This document shows positions 1-9,922 of a DNA stretch of 64,000 nt, one piece after another. The DNA is from Schistosoma haematobium. Taxonomy: Eukaryota; Platyhelminthes; Trematoda; Strigeidida; Schistosomatidae. The stretch is taken from assembly GCF_000699445.3 (NCBI RefSeq), contig NC_067200.1, forward strand, positions 18,961,003 to 19,025,002. Direction: 5' to 3'. The number at the start of each line of letters is the position of its first letter. Positions within the stretch are counted from its first letter, which is position 1. Below the pieces are notes generated by a model. It saw nothing but the letters and a program-made list of their open reading frames with translations. It had not been told where the DNA came from and ran no database searches. The translations under genes and the position numbers were made by a program.

Positions 1-615
1 TTTCTATCATTGGTGGGTGCATAACATTGAATAATATTCATTGTGATCTCCTCCTTCTTTGTTTTGAATGATGCTTTGATGATTCTGGATCCGTAAGACT
101 CCCATCACACAAGTGCATTTCGTGCTACTTTGGACAGTATTAGAGCGACTACCTGAGTGTGTGGAGCATTTTCCTCTTCGTGACCGGAGTATAGCAGCAT
201 CTCTCCCGTAGCTAGCCTTTTCTGTCCAGCTTGGGTCCAGTGGGTTTCGCTGATTCCAAGTACTGCCAAGTTGTATCTCCTCATTTCCGTTGTTATTTGA
301 CTGGTCTTCCCGGTTTCCCACATTGTTCGAACGTTCCATGTACCTATAAAAATTGTTGCTCTGGTTGTTAGAAGGGGCATCGGCCTCGTGGCTTCCGAAG
401 GAACTCGGCTTTTACCATTAAGCGTCATAATTCTTTTAAATGAAGACCTTCTAACTCCCAGGGCAGAGTTAAATTGGTTTGAATTATTTTTTCTGGTAAG
501 CGTTTTTTAGCGGGTTAGTTTTCTACGGGATGGGGACGCTAACCCCATGCCCAACCCTCCTCCTTTACCCGGGCTTGGAACCGGCAGTAACTCCAGAAGA
601 GCTACAGACGGAGTT
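1..615 (-). mobile_element. RTE-type LINE, 5' segment (cut by window edge)
   Basis: Minus-strand copy of the 5' untranslated region and the start of the endonuclease/RT reading frame of an RTE (SR2-like) LINE. It aligns base for base by eye with the full-length copy at 37857-41067, whose 5' end lies at 41067; the matching end here is 615. The rest of this segment lies left of the window. It abuts a plus-strand internal piece of the same LINE at 616, so the two parts form a head-to-head structure. Confidence 0.85.
7..428 (-). pseudogene. RTE LINE endonuclease N-terminus
   Basis: Reads from ATG at 428 into an apurinic-type endonuclease domain. The motifs GTWNVRTM near residue 28 and GISETHW near residue 57 are the first catalytic blocks of this fold; they hold the Asn and Glu that bind the metal. 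The frame meets TGA at 105-107 directly after NALV, then continues open in the same frame to the window edge with WESYGSRIIKASF. The other copy (40556-40558) has a stop at exactly the same codon. In RTE LINEs this domain nicks target DNA before reverse transcription. This copy is partial because the window ends. Confidence 0.8.
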
Positions 616-639
616 AGATGGCTGTCTACGCAAGACACT

Positions 640-651
640 TAATATCCGTTG
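640..651. repeat. Target duplication, left copy
   Basis: A 12-base word (taatatccgttg) at 640-651 recurs at 1237-1248 and brackets the 585-bp tRNA/hammerhead repeat. The flanking sequence is RTE LINE, so the word was present once before the insertion. Confidence 0.8.
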
Positions 652-1236
652 ATTAAGATCATGGACCGATTGATGTTAGACCATCACAATTGAAAACCTG
701 GAAGCTTTGGACGGCCATTTCGTCCTATTGCGGGACTCCTCAGCAGTGCGCACCCACGATCCCGCGAGCGGGATTCGAACCCAGGGCCTTCGGCCTCGCG
801 CGCGAACGCTTAACCAACTGGACCACTGAGCCGGCATCCAATAGTGATAGTTTCTAACATCAACCAATCCACGAAATTGCGCGACCAACTTCCGTTGTAC
901 TGAGGTAGATACCTGTCTCTACCCGACAAGGATTAGCTCCACCGGTCACGGCTTCTCACTAGAACTCCGAGAATTCCCTCACGAAGCTAGTCTTTAGTGA
1001 GCACATGTTGATTACTAGTATAGGGGTTGTGGAGATTATTAAGTTTTTGATTGAGATCATGAACCGTTTGATGTTAGACCATCACAATTGAAAACCTGGA
1101 TACGCAGTTCTGAGGAGTCCCACAATAGGACGAAACGGCCGTCCAGTGCTTCCAGGTTTTCAATTGTGATGGTCTAACATCAATCGGTTCATGATCTCAA
1201 TCAAAAACTTAATAATCTCCACAACCTCTATACTAG
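652..1236 (-). repeat. tRNA-headed hammerhead repeat (Smalpha-like), complete 585-bp unit
   Basis: Read on the minus strand it holds a tRNA-like head at about 770-838, with an A-box-like GGCTCAGTGG and a B-box-like GGTTCGAATCCC (Pol III type), then a hammerhead-like core at 703-748, then a conserved tail. A second tail copy lies at 1011-1100 and an inverted one at 1101-1236 with its own ribozyme core. The whole unit is bounded by a 12-bp direct repeat, so it moved as one piece. It matches the Smalpha SINE-like family of schistosomes in its tRNA head and ribozyme; the identification is by motif only. Confidence 0.75.
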
Positions 1237-1240
1237 TAAT
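1011..1240. repeat. 90-bp inverted repeat with 50-bp spacer
   Basis: Arms 1011-1100 and 1151-1240 are reverse complements with only a few mismatches. The spacer holds a hammerhead core (1110-1149). It is built of two tails of the tRNA/hammerhead repeat in opposite orientation. Confidence 0.9.
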
Positions 1241-1740
1241 ATCCGTTGGCCGGATACCATAAACAACATCCCACTGTGAGGGAGAGAAAATCAACTTCCA
1301 ACTGAAGAGGAAATTAGGAAAAGACATTAGAAGTGAATAGGACATACATTGAGGAAATCACCAAACTGCATCACGAGTCAAGTGATAACTTGGAATCCTG
1401 AAGGGAATTGGAAAAGAGGAAGGTCGAAGAATACATTACGTCGAGAAATGAAATCAGAAATCAAAAGGATGAATAGAAACTGGAAAAGATTTTCCAGGAT
1501 AGAGTTAGATGGAGAATGCTGGTATGAGGCCTATACTCCTCCACGAGGAGTAACAGGCGTAAGTAAGTAATTAAGTAATGAAATGTGGACGAGATCATAA
1601 TTTATGGATGAACCGATGAACTGTATCGATTTCGGTACAAAGTTCATTAAATAGCATGTTAACATGATAGATATTATCAGCTGATAATGATGATAACTCT
1701 AACTCTACTTACTAACAATAACTTCTTAATTGTTCATACT

Positions 1741-1751
1741 AATTTATAACA
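1741..1751. repeat. Target duplication of RTE copy, left
   Basis: The 11-base word aatttataaca at 1741-1751 recurs at 3573-3583, the two edges of the RTE copy. This is the expected mark of target-primed insertion. Confidence 0.8.
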
Positions 1752-3572
1752 ACATTACTTACTTACGCCTGTTACTCCCAATGGAGCATAGGCCGCTGAC
1801 CAGCATTCTCCAACCCACTCTGTCCTGGGCCTTCTTTTCTAGTTCCATCCAATTCTTGTTCATTTTTCTCATGTCTATCTCCATTTCCCGGCGTAATGTG
1901 TTCTTTGGTCTTCCTCTTTTCCTTTGACCTTCAGGATTCCATGTGAGGGCTTGTCTTGTGACGCAGTTGGGTGCTTTCCGCAATGTGTGTCCTATCCACT
2001 TCCAGCGCTTCTCCCTGATTTCTTCCTCCACTGGGATCTGGTTTGTTCTCTCCCACAGTACGTTGTTGCTAATTGTGTCAGACCAATGGATCTGAAGTAT
2101 TTTGCGTAGACAATTGTTAATAAACACCTGTATTTTCTGGATGATGGCTTTTGTAGTTCTCCAGGTTTCTGCCCCATACAGTAGAACTGTCTTGACATTT
2201 GTATTGAGAATCCTGACCTGGGTGTTGGTTGACAGTTGCTTTGAGTTCCAGATGTTCCTCAGTTGTAAATATGCTGCTCTTGCTTTGCCGATCCGCGCCT
2301 TCACATCTGCATCAGATCCACCCTGTTCATCAATGATGCTGCCCAAATATGTAAAGGTTTTTACATCTTCCAAATCTTCTCCGTCAATTGTGATTGGATT
2401 GGTGCATTCTGTGTTGTATCGGAGAATCCTGCTTTTCCCTTTGTGTATATTGAGACCTATTGCTGCTGAGGCTGCTGCCACACTGTTCGTCTTCTCCTGC
2501 ATCTGTTGTTGCGTTTGGGATAGAAGGGCCAGATCATCTGTGAAGTCTAGGTCATCCAACTGCATCTTAGATGTCCATTGTATCCCGCGCTTTCCTTCAG
2601 ACGTTGACGTCTTCATGATCCAGTCGATCACCAGGAGAAGGAGAAAGGGTGAGAGTAAGCAACCTTGCCTAACACCGGTCTTCACTTTGAACGACTTTGT
2701 CAACTGTCCTCCATGCACGATTTTGCAGTGTAATCCATCATATGAGTTCTGCATGATATTGACTATCTTCTGAGGCACGCCGTAGTGTCGAAGAAGTTTC
2801 CATAGTGTTGTTCTGTCCACGCTCTCAAATGCCTTTTCGTAGTCAATGAAGTTGATGTAGAGTGATGAATTCCATTCAATTGATTGTTCCACAATGATCC
2901 GTAGAGTTGCGATTTGGTCTGTACACGATCTATCCTTACGGAATCCTGCCTGTTGGTCACGAAGTTGGGCGTCTACGCAGTCCTTCATCCTGTTTAACAA
3001 TACCCTGTTGAAGACTTTTCCCGGTATTGAGAGAAGAGTGATGCCCCTGTAGTTATCACACTTGCTGAGATCGCCTTTCTTCGGTATTTTGATCAGAAGT
3101 CCTTCTTTCCAGTCTGTTGGTACTTGTTCCTCATCCCAAATCTTATTGAAGAGAATGTGGAGTATCCTTGCAGTTGCCGCTACGTCTGCTTTTAGTGCCT
3201 CTGCTGGGATGTTGTCCGGTCCTGCTGCTTTGCCACTCTTGATTTGTCTGATGGCCATGCTGATTTCTTCAATTGTTGGTGGGCCAACATTGATTGGGAG
3301 GTCCGTGTGTGCTGCTTCGATGTTGGGTGGGTTCAGTGGGGCTGGTCGATTCAAGAGTTCTTTGAAGTGTTCTACCCACCTGTTTTGTTGCTCTTCAATG
3401 TTGGTGATTACCTCGCCTTCCTTGCTTTTCACTGGTCGTTCTGGTTTGCGGCGATTTCCAGAGAGTTTCTTTGTCGTGTCATACAATTGTCTCATGTTTC
3501 CTTCTCTTGCAGCCTTTTCCGCCGTCGTTGCTAAATCTTCCACATATTTACGTTTGTCGGTTCTGATGCTCC
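1752..3572 (-). mobile_element. RTE-type LINE, 5'-truncated copy
   Basis: Minus-strand copy keeping the reverse transcriptase and the 3' end. It ends at the low coordinate with the family's GTAA-type tail (1752-1768) and is truncated at its 5' side at 3572, between the endonuclease and RT regions. Matching 11-bp words flank both ends. The truncation at the 5' side with an intact 3' side is the usual outcome of incomplete target-primed reverse transcription. Confidence 0.9.
1759..3543 (-). CDS. RTE LINE reverse transcriptase (5'-truncated ORF)
   Basis: A 594-residue open frame with no internal stop. Visible RT blocks are [17 protein letters not shown] near residue 95, [12 protein letters not shown] near 160, [14 protein letters not shown] near 200, [12 protein letters not shown] near 230, [10 protein letters not shown] near 290, and the catalytic box FTDD at 334-337 (A to T beside the two aspartates, which remain). 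The C-terminus carries [14 protein letters not shown], typical of this RTE lineage. The family protein copies its own RNA at the nicked target. The endonuclease half is missing, so the copy is not autonomous. The first Met is simply the first in the truncated frame, not a native start. Confidence 0.85.
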   Translation of the reverse strand: MEDLATTAEKAAREGNMRQLYDTTKKLSGNRRKPERPVKSKEGEVITNIEEQQNRWVEHFKELLNRPAPLNPPNIEAAHTDLPINVGPPTIEEISMAIRQIKSGKAAGPDNIPAEALKADVAATARILHILFNKIWDEEQVPTDWKEGLLIKIPKKGDLSKCDNYRGITLLSIPGKVFNRVLLNRMKDCVDAQLRDQQAGFRKDRSCTDQIATLRIIVEQSIEWNSSLYINFIDYEKAFESVDRTTLWKLLRHYGVPQKIVNIMQNSYDGLHCKIVHGGQLTKSFKVKTGVRQGCLLSPFLLLLVIDWIMKTSTSEGKRGIQWTSKMQLDDLDFTDDLALLSQTQQQMQEKTNSVAAASAAIGLNIHKGKSRILRYNTECTNPITIDGEDLEDVKTFTYLGSIIDEQGGSDADVKARIGKARAAYLQLRNIWNSKQLSTNTQVRILNTNVKTVLLYGAETWRTTKAIIQKIQVFINNCLRKILQIHWSDTISNNVLWERTNQIPVEEEIREKRWKWIGHTLRKAPNCVTRQALTWNPEGQRKRGRPKNTLRREMEIDMRKMNKNWMELEKKAQDRVGWRMLVSGLCSIGSNRRK

Positions 3573-3592
3573 AATTTATAACATTGATTTGA

Positions 3593-4249
3593 CTTTATTA
3601 AGTAGGTAATTTTGTCTTAAGGTCACTTTAATTAATGAATGTTTATGATGTACTCATAACAAATACATACCTATTTTATACAATGAATTGAATAGTTGCC
3701 TCAATAGTTCATACAAGCACATGAATTATGTTGCCAACTATAAAGATAACTTCATTTGGCATCGTATATAGTTATGAATAAGCATTCACAAAGAACTTAG
3801 ATGATTGTTTGATTTTGTTTCTTTGAATATGTTGATCATATGATCATACGATCGTACAACAAAATAACATGGATTACTGAGATAACAAAACCATAATTAG
3901 ACCATAATTAGAAATTCCATTGTTTGTTTATTATTCATTTATTTATTTTAATAATTTAAAAGACGAACTCAGCTCAGCTAGACTATTATCAGAAACTAGA
4001 GAGGACTAGTTAACTGTTTCTTAATAGTATAGGACTATTCAACAGTGAACATTCATTATCCACTATCAATTGGGAATCTAATATAAGCCATTCGGTCCCA
4101 TGAGCGAATGCTTATGATGTAGATTACTTAACCGACATCCAATAGTGTCAATGTATAACTCATACAATGCTCACCTATTATCTTCGGTGGATAACTGTCT
4201 CATAACCGATATCATTAAACTCCACTAGTCAATATTTCTTAATAGAACT
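3593..4249. other. No gene seen; AT-rich spacer
   Basis: AT-rich sequence with no convincing coding frame. Faint matches to the upstream part of the tRNA/hammerhead repeat occur at about 4080-4249. Confidence 0.5.
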
Positions 4250-4440
4250 ACGCGAGAGACTGAAGGCCCTGCGTTCGAATCCCGAGAGCGGGCATGTGGA
4301 TGCGCACTTCTAAAGAGTCTCACAATAGTACGAAACGGCCATCCAGTACTTCCAGGTTTTCGATGGCAGTCTAATATCAATTGGTTCTTGATCTCAATCA
4401 ATAACTTAATAATCTCCACAACCCCATACTGAGAACTACA
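4250..4440 (+). repeat. tRNA-headed hammerhead repeat, decayed
   Basis: Contains a B-box-like GTTCGAATCCC and the conserved tail that ends in a (caat)ctccacaacccc motif. The ribozyme core is damaged (CTAAAGA in place of CTGANGA). Confidence 0.75.
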
Positions 4441-4689
4441 TGAGTCGTGTCATGATTATTACTGGTATGGAAGAATTTACGGATAATTTAGGACTTTCAT
4501 AGTTTAAATCACAAACTGACCTTAGCTAGGCCAACACTAAAAACATACAAGCACTGAACGGATAAATCGTTCCATTATGAGACTGTTTTTTAAGTTTTGA
4601 CCATCCCACTTTTGTATTTTCCTTCTATTTTCGTTTACGATTTGTGTATCTAGTCTTATATTATCATTTCGAATTATCATTTGCACCAT

Positions 4690-5270
4690 ATTTATTTATT
4701 TATTTATTCATTTATTAACTTGAACACATAAATAATTGTACAAAGGGGCACCGATTACATATGCGCTACATAAGTCACTTGATTTGTGTTAGGGCTGTGG
4801 TACTGCCCGGGTGCCGGAACCGAAGCAGATGGTTTCCTTAGGAGGCCACACCCGGAACCCTAAACCTAAAGGTCTGATCCACAAAGCAATGGAGCAACGT
4901 CAGGAGATGCAGTCCCATGATAGCCGGTGACCAATGATTAATTAACACGCTATTTGTTCTTTCAGGATACTGGAGCCTATACGTACTTTTGGTTCGGAAT
5001 CAAGGTTTTCCAACTCCCCTTGGTGGATCCTCCATATCCACTGGGTCGGTTAAAGCGTTGGATATTCGCTTTTCATCCTCTCAATTTGATAAACAACACT
5101 TCCGCCATGAGAAGGCAATAAGTAGGACTTCTCTGGCAGAGACTATATACGCGTGGCCATGTGAGAGCATGTCGAGAAAGAGAGCTGACTCCCCCCACTC
5201 TCTGCCGTACCAGGGCATTTGGGGGCCTGAAAGATGGAAAACGTTTATTTCTTTAGCATAATTTTGTCTT
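4690..5270 (-). repeat. Short interspersed repeat, family B (LINE-tail sharing)
   Basis: Runs from a head near 5250 (agagctgactc on the plus strand) to a tail at about 4690-4745 with an (AAAT)-type end. The tail resembles the 3' end of the LINE at 14131-15170. Other copies: 12675-13120, 50925-51310, 51545-52045, 57110-57475. Open frames inside it are not conserved between copies. Confidence 0.7.
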
Positions 5271-5369
5271 GGTACAATGCAGCCTCTGTTCTTTTTTTAT
5301 TTCAGATTAGATTGAATTATGATACCTTACTATTTCATCGTTTTCGCTGTGTTCGTTTTTTATAAAATC

Positions 5370-5575
5370 TGGGAACCATACAATCAATACTTCATTTGCA
5401 AAATGTCAATCAATTTTCTCAGACTTGACTGTTCTTTTGTTTCCACATCACTCATTCTTTGTTATCTTTTACTTTCTTTGATCTTCTTAACCTTCTGCCT
5501 CCAAGTATTTCACTTTTGATTGAAGATATATACTACTTATATGTGTCGACATCAGTAGCACACATTACAGATATA
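5370..5575 (-). mobile_element. Penelope-like element fragment
   Basis: Matches by eye the stretch 10705-10850 and the coding stretch 10480-10600 of the Penelope-like copies, including the shared words caaaatgtcaatcaat and atatcagtagca. No open frame survives. Confidence 0.55.
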
Positions 5576-5654
5576 CTCTAAAGGAAGTGAATAAATTCAT
5601 GAATCTTTTTGTTTTGTTTTGTACACAGAAATCATAATCTACCCATCGCTTTCG

Positions 5655-6165
5655 CTTCTACATATTCAGTCGGTCGGTCAGTCAGCTACAACGTAGGTCA
5701 AAGTTCATATATGCATCTGTCCAAGTTGCTATATCCCATTAGCACAACAAGATGAACACTGGATTCATAGAAGTGGTTGCTTCAACGGTATTAATATATA
5801 AAAGAAGGATTGTGTATAAGGATATAGTACAGATAGAAAGAATTATTTGGTAGAAAAAAGATAAAGCAGCTTTAATCGCATAGTTTAAGGTAAGACAGAG
5901 AGTGTATACACCTACGCCATTGTGATTGATTGTGAACTATGACACCCAGTCTCCAACCATTGGTTACGATAGTCGCATGGACCCCGACCAAGTGGTCTGC
6001 ATCTACCAACATGACTCAGATTAAAAGTTAGTGACTTCAAGCCCTGATGCCACGTTTTGGTTTGGCCTCCCCTAACTTTCTTCCAACCATCTCTAACATT
6101 AGACAGCATTGAGCGTCGTGGTAATCGGTGTTCAGGCGTACGTATCAAGTAACCCAACTATCTCA
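5655..6165 (-). mobile_element. LINE 3' end, family 2
   Basis: Minus-strand 3' end of a non-LTR element. About 80 codons remain at 5912-6157 (LPRRSML, then GWKKVRGGQTKTWHQ), followed by a 3' UTR that ends in tcagtcagtcagc-like repeats near 5660-5690. Copies with the same order of motifs are at 49110-49620, 50120-50510 and 61620-61880. The protein piece resembles the C-terminus encoded at 14688-14960, so the two LINE families are related. Confidence 0.7.
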
Positions 6166-7369
6166 GTTGACGAAGATTCACAACCTCATCAACTGATTTG
6201 CCATCATTCCCTTATACCCTACGTTTAACCTCACTATTACTTACCCAGTGATCCCATCAGATGTGAGCAATATTTCTATGGCATCTGCGGTCAAATATTA
6301 GTAAGTTCCGAGTATCTTCTATTCTTAGTGGCTACATATGCAGAAATTTATATCAATTACAATTCTGTGTATTAAGTATCTTGATAATGTTAATTAGGAT
6401 TAGATTAGATTCCTGGTTGCGAGACCATGGATGCTCACTGTTGAGTATTCTTATATCATGGATAGACGGTTGATCAGTTTTCAGTGGCGGTCTAACATTG
6501 ATCATTTAATGAGTTTATTAAAACTCAACAATCTTCGTAACCATATACTTACAAAGTTGTAGCACACCAGAATTTCCAAAAACCTCAACTTATATATGGT
6601 AATTTTTAGTGAACCGTTGATCTGGCTTAAAGTTGAGCGATCGAACTAATATGCCATGTACATAAATCTTCTTATTGATTCTTTATATGACATCTAGGCT
6701 CCACCCCGCCCCCCCCCTGTTTGAGCGATGACGGTAATAAAAAGCCTGATTGATTAAAATGTGTTTATTTCAGGGATTCATTAACTCAAACAAAAATTAG
6801 AATGAAAAACAAGAAAACTAAGAAGAAACGATGAAGGCAACCGTGAAAACTCACCTTGATAAAGTGTGACTTACTATTTCTAGCCAAACAAAAATAAACT
6901 AAATATATGTGATCTATATATGGAAAGCGATACACACGTATCAACATTAGAAACGAAAGAACGGCAAGGTCAAAATATGACTCAAGAAGAATGAATGACT
7001 TAGTTTGTTTGAAAGATAAAATTACTCATGAGAGAGTGATATGATGCTGGACACTACAAACTAAGTTAAAATTCTTCAGTATGAAATAATCATGTTTTGT
7101 TGAGTGTTAACTATGTTGGTATGATGAAGAGGGACGGTGTTAGAAGTTAGAAGTCAGAATATTTTCTTAACCCTACATTCCTGATCAAATAGTGTGAATG
7201 CAATTTTATATGAGTTATTTGCTTCTATGAGAAATCTTTTCGATTTTTAAACTTCCCTGAATGATTTGAGTGTTATCAAAGTTTAATTTTTTGGCCTGAT
7301 GTTATGTGTGAACATGTGGTCGGAGATTTTTAAAAGATTTTTTAAAATATGTAATAGTTGCATTCACTA
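6166..7369. other. No gene seen; spacer
   Basis: AT-rich sequence. Weak similarity to the tail of the tRNA/hammerhead repeat at about 6470-6545; a run of C at 6703-6717. Nothing else recognisable. Confidence 0.45.
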
Positions 7370-7560
7370 GTCAATTAAAGCTAGACCATCATGGAAAACC
7401 TGGAAGCACCGAACGGCTCTTTCTTCTTAGTATGAGACTTCTTGGCAGTGCTCATCTGTAATCCCGCCTGTAGGATTCGAACCTAGGACCTATTGATCTC
7501 ACACGCGAATTCTTAACCTCTAGAACTCTGAGTCGACATCCAACGGTGTTAATGTCTTTT
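7370..7560 (-). repeat. tRNA-headed hammerhead repeat, decayed
   Basis: Tail first at 7370-7410, then a degraded ribozyme region, then a B-box-like match (GGTTCGAATCCT on the minus strand) and an altered A-box. The core GAAA box has decayed. Confidence 0.7.
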
Positions 7561-7884
7561 GGATTTCTCAGTGGTCAAATGGATGCTCTAAGATGTTCAT
7601 TTGTTCTAACCTTAGTATCTCGAGACATTTGTCCCATGTACATTCCGTCACAGTTTGGGCATTTTATTTCGTCGACTCAGAATGTTTATGAATCCCTCGG
7701 TATTTTGTGTTTCGTATGAATATACGCAATATGTTATCTATATATAATAATGACTGTTGTGTTCCATGATTCCGGAGTAACTTATGTCTCAACCAGTGTC
7801 ATCTTCTATTGTGTGAACCAAATTTTTCAAACGATTATTTTGTTTTCGGAATTCTGATTCTGGAAACATTGCATGGCGCGTGAG

Positions 7885-8060
7885 ACCACTAGGTAGTGGG
7901 TCATAATCCTGTGGGCGAGATCGTGGATGCGCACTGCTGAGGATTCCTATACTAGGAAGAAGAGGCCGTCCAGTGCTTTCAGGTTTCCATGGTGGTTCAG
8001 CTTTAACTGACTCATGAATTCAATTATTATATTACTAAAATCTCCACAAAACCGTCTTTT
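7885..8060 (+). repeat. tRNA-headed hammerhead repeat, 5'-truncated
   Basis: Keeps GCACTGCTGAGGA but stem II and the GAAA box are mutated (ggaagaagagg). Tail ends in the caaaacc motif shared by copies at 12230 and 13500. The interval 7561-7884 before it shows no gene. Confidence 0.7.
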
Positions 8061-8347
8061 GATATTAATTTCATTTATCTCCCGTCTTATCTTTTTGTAT
8101 TTAAAATTACAGTACTTAATGGTATATTCAGTAGTTAAGCTAATCTCGACCATTTTTGTATGTGGATAGGTATGTCAGTCAAGATTCATTGAGCATCATT
8201 GAAAGCAAGGTAATTTTTGTATTTTTTAATCAACATTTTTTTGTACCGTTTTGTCTAATAAAAATGATCAAAGTTACAAAGGTTTTTACCAGTCCTTATT
8301 TTCTGGAAGGTAGTATATTTCTCCAGTGATCTCTTTTCCTCCAATCT

Positions 8348-9430
8348 ATGAACGTAAACAACTTACAAATTACTAGCTGCATTGTTTCGAACCCTGTCAT
8401 GGACATCGATAACATGTTCCTAAGCGCGTTAGAGAGTGCTATCAGAGATTATGAAAAGGGAACATACTGTGCTTATGCGGTTCATGATTCTTATTTCTAT
8501 AAGAATCAGAAGCCATACATAAAATTTATATGTTGGAGAAATGGTGGTAGAACACCCAGTGGATCCGCACAGTCTATTAGACGAAGAGGGTTGACCAGTG
8601 TTTTTATCTTTCTCCCGAAGGGCTATTATAAACACCCAATATCCGGCTTTCATCTATTTTAAGTTTACTGAATATTACTGGATTGTTATTTGGGTGAATG
8701 TGCACCATAAACATGGATGTAATTGTCTGAGGTACGATAATAATTCATGGATGTGCAGATTAACTGACGTAGAGTTCGAAACCGTCCAAACGCTTCTGAT
8801 TTCGAGGACAGGGGCTTTCAATATTTCGCACTTTGTGTGCCAATCTTACGTAAAATGCCTGAGACTGAAAGATTTTTTTAACATGAGTCATAAATTATTT
8901 TCTCAGGCCAATCTCCAAGGTAATCAATGTGCCTATTAATGTTGTGAGTGGTAGTTGATTATACCAAACTTATATCTCACATCGCATCACTTGGTGAGTT
9001 TTGTGTGTTTTAGGTCGAAGAAAAAATGATCCTCAGTATTTTTCCTCCTCAACTACCGATTATATAAATTCAATAGGTCGTTTCCTGGATCCTGTAAGTT
9101 TTGACGGGACCTGCAAAACGAATAACGAAAACTTGGCTTTGTATCAGATTTTGTATTTGGACATGAATTCAATGGCAATATCTGTTTACTTATCCTTTAT
9201 AAGTCGTGAAACTTCGGTTGTGCTGTTATGATTTCTGTCATTCTTCAGGCGCTCAACTGACAATCGAGTGTTTGTTGGTACTGTCACGGATGACTCACTA
9301 GAGATTGCTACTGCAATCACGGAAGTACATCCGATCTCGTATCACATTTTATGTCGTTTACACCTGAGTCGTAAAGCAATCACAAGGATAAGTCATTATT
9401 TGAGTGAGATTAACCTTAAATTTGATTTGT
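8348..9430 (+). pseudogene. FAR1/MULE-like transposase-derived gene, decayed
   Basis: Three successive frames look like one protein. 8348-8640 resembles a FAR1-type DNA-binding domain (ALESAIRDYEKGTYCAY, then YIKFICWRNGGRTPS). A frameshift near 8640 leads to NVHHKHGCNCLRYDNNSWM and RLTDVEFETV. A GT-AG intron then fits 8920-9013 (donor gtaatc, acceptor gttttag). The next exon (RRKNDPQYFSSS, then YQILYLDMN) has a one-base slip near 9170; a 46-nt intron ending in cttcag joins it to GTVTDDSLEIATAI and SYHILCRLHLSRKAI, which resemble the core of MULE/ZSWIM transposases. Introns survive, so it is a decayed genomic gene or intron-bearing transposon rather than a processed copy. Naming is by motif memory only. 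Confidence 0.5.
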
Positions 9431-9612
9431 AGAGTCTGCAATCTGAGATTATACAATTATTCATCCGTCTAATATTCACTCAGAACGTGGACATTCTTTT
9501 TTAGTTTCCAAAACTATCTTTCAGTTATTGAAGCGTCGAATGGGACGTTTTATCGATGTGTATAAGATCATAAATAAATTATTATATTTGTAATATCCAA
9601 ATGAGTAGAAAA
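9431..9612. other. Spacer, nothing recognised
   Basis: AT-rich sequence between the MULE-like relic and the Penelope-like element; no frame or repeat recognised. Confidence 0.4.
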
Positions 9613-9620
9613 ATTAGATC

Positions 9621-9663
9621 TTCTGACGTTTCGTCACCCAGTTTAAGACACTTCTTCAGAGAA
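9621..9663 (-). ncRNA. Hammerhead ribozyme motif of Penelope-like type
   Basis: On the minus strand: stem I TTCT (9660-9663), core CTGAAGA (9653-9659), a stem-II region, GAAA (9629-9632), minimal stem III ACGT, cleavage triplet GTC, then AGAA (9621-9624), which pairs with TTCT. It lies just 3' of the Penelope-like coding region, where such elements are known to carry hammerheads. Stem II pairs poorly, so activity is uncertain. Confidence 0.5.
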
Positions 9664-9922
9664 TAAATGATCAAATCAAAATTAATCCACGTTGAAATAG
9701 TACTAGGGAACAACGCGAGAATATAATATGCGACCATTAAAAAAATCAGGTCTGAATGAATCAATGTCATGTCATTTCGGTCATGATGATTTATTAGCGA
9801 CATGTATGTTAATTTGTGTGTATGTGTGCAGAGTCAGGGATGAAAAACATGTGTGACCTTTATGGCTAGAAAAGATAGAGTTTAATTTGTATGTAAGATA
9901 ATTGTGTGAAATGTGAATAACA

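Larger units (their letters stand above)
616..1575 (+). mobile_element. RTE-type LINE 3' segment, split by a 585-bp repeat
   Basis: Plus-strand RTE sequence in two blocks, 616-651 and 1249-1575, which join smoothly when the inserted repeat is left out. The second block encodes the C-terminal tail of the RTE protein ([13 protein letters not shown], then [11 protein letters not shown]) and ends in the family's 3' tail of short GTAA-like repeats at about 1563-1583. Block one begins exactly where the inverted 5' segment ends (615/616). It is degenerate: several codons differ from the RT copy at 37860-40151. Confidence 0.75.

Noticed and set aside
770..838. tRNA-like sequence as a real tRNA gene
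   Set aside because: A- and B-box-like words are present, but no proper acceptor stem forms, and the same sequence is the head of a dispersed repeat in about 18 copies.
2102..2773. 223-codon plus-strand open frame
   Set aside because: Antisense shadow of the RTE reverse transcriptase on the minus strand.
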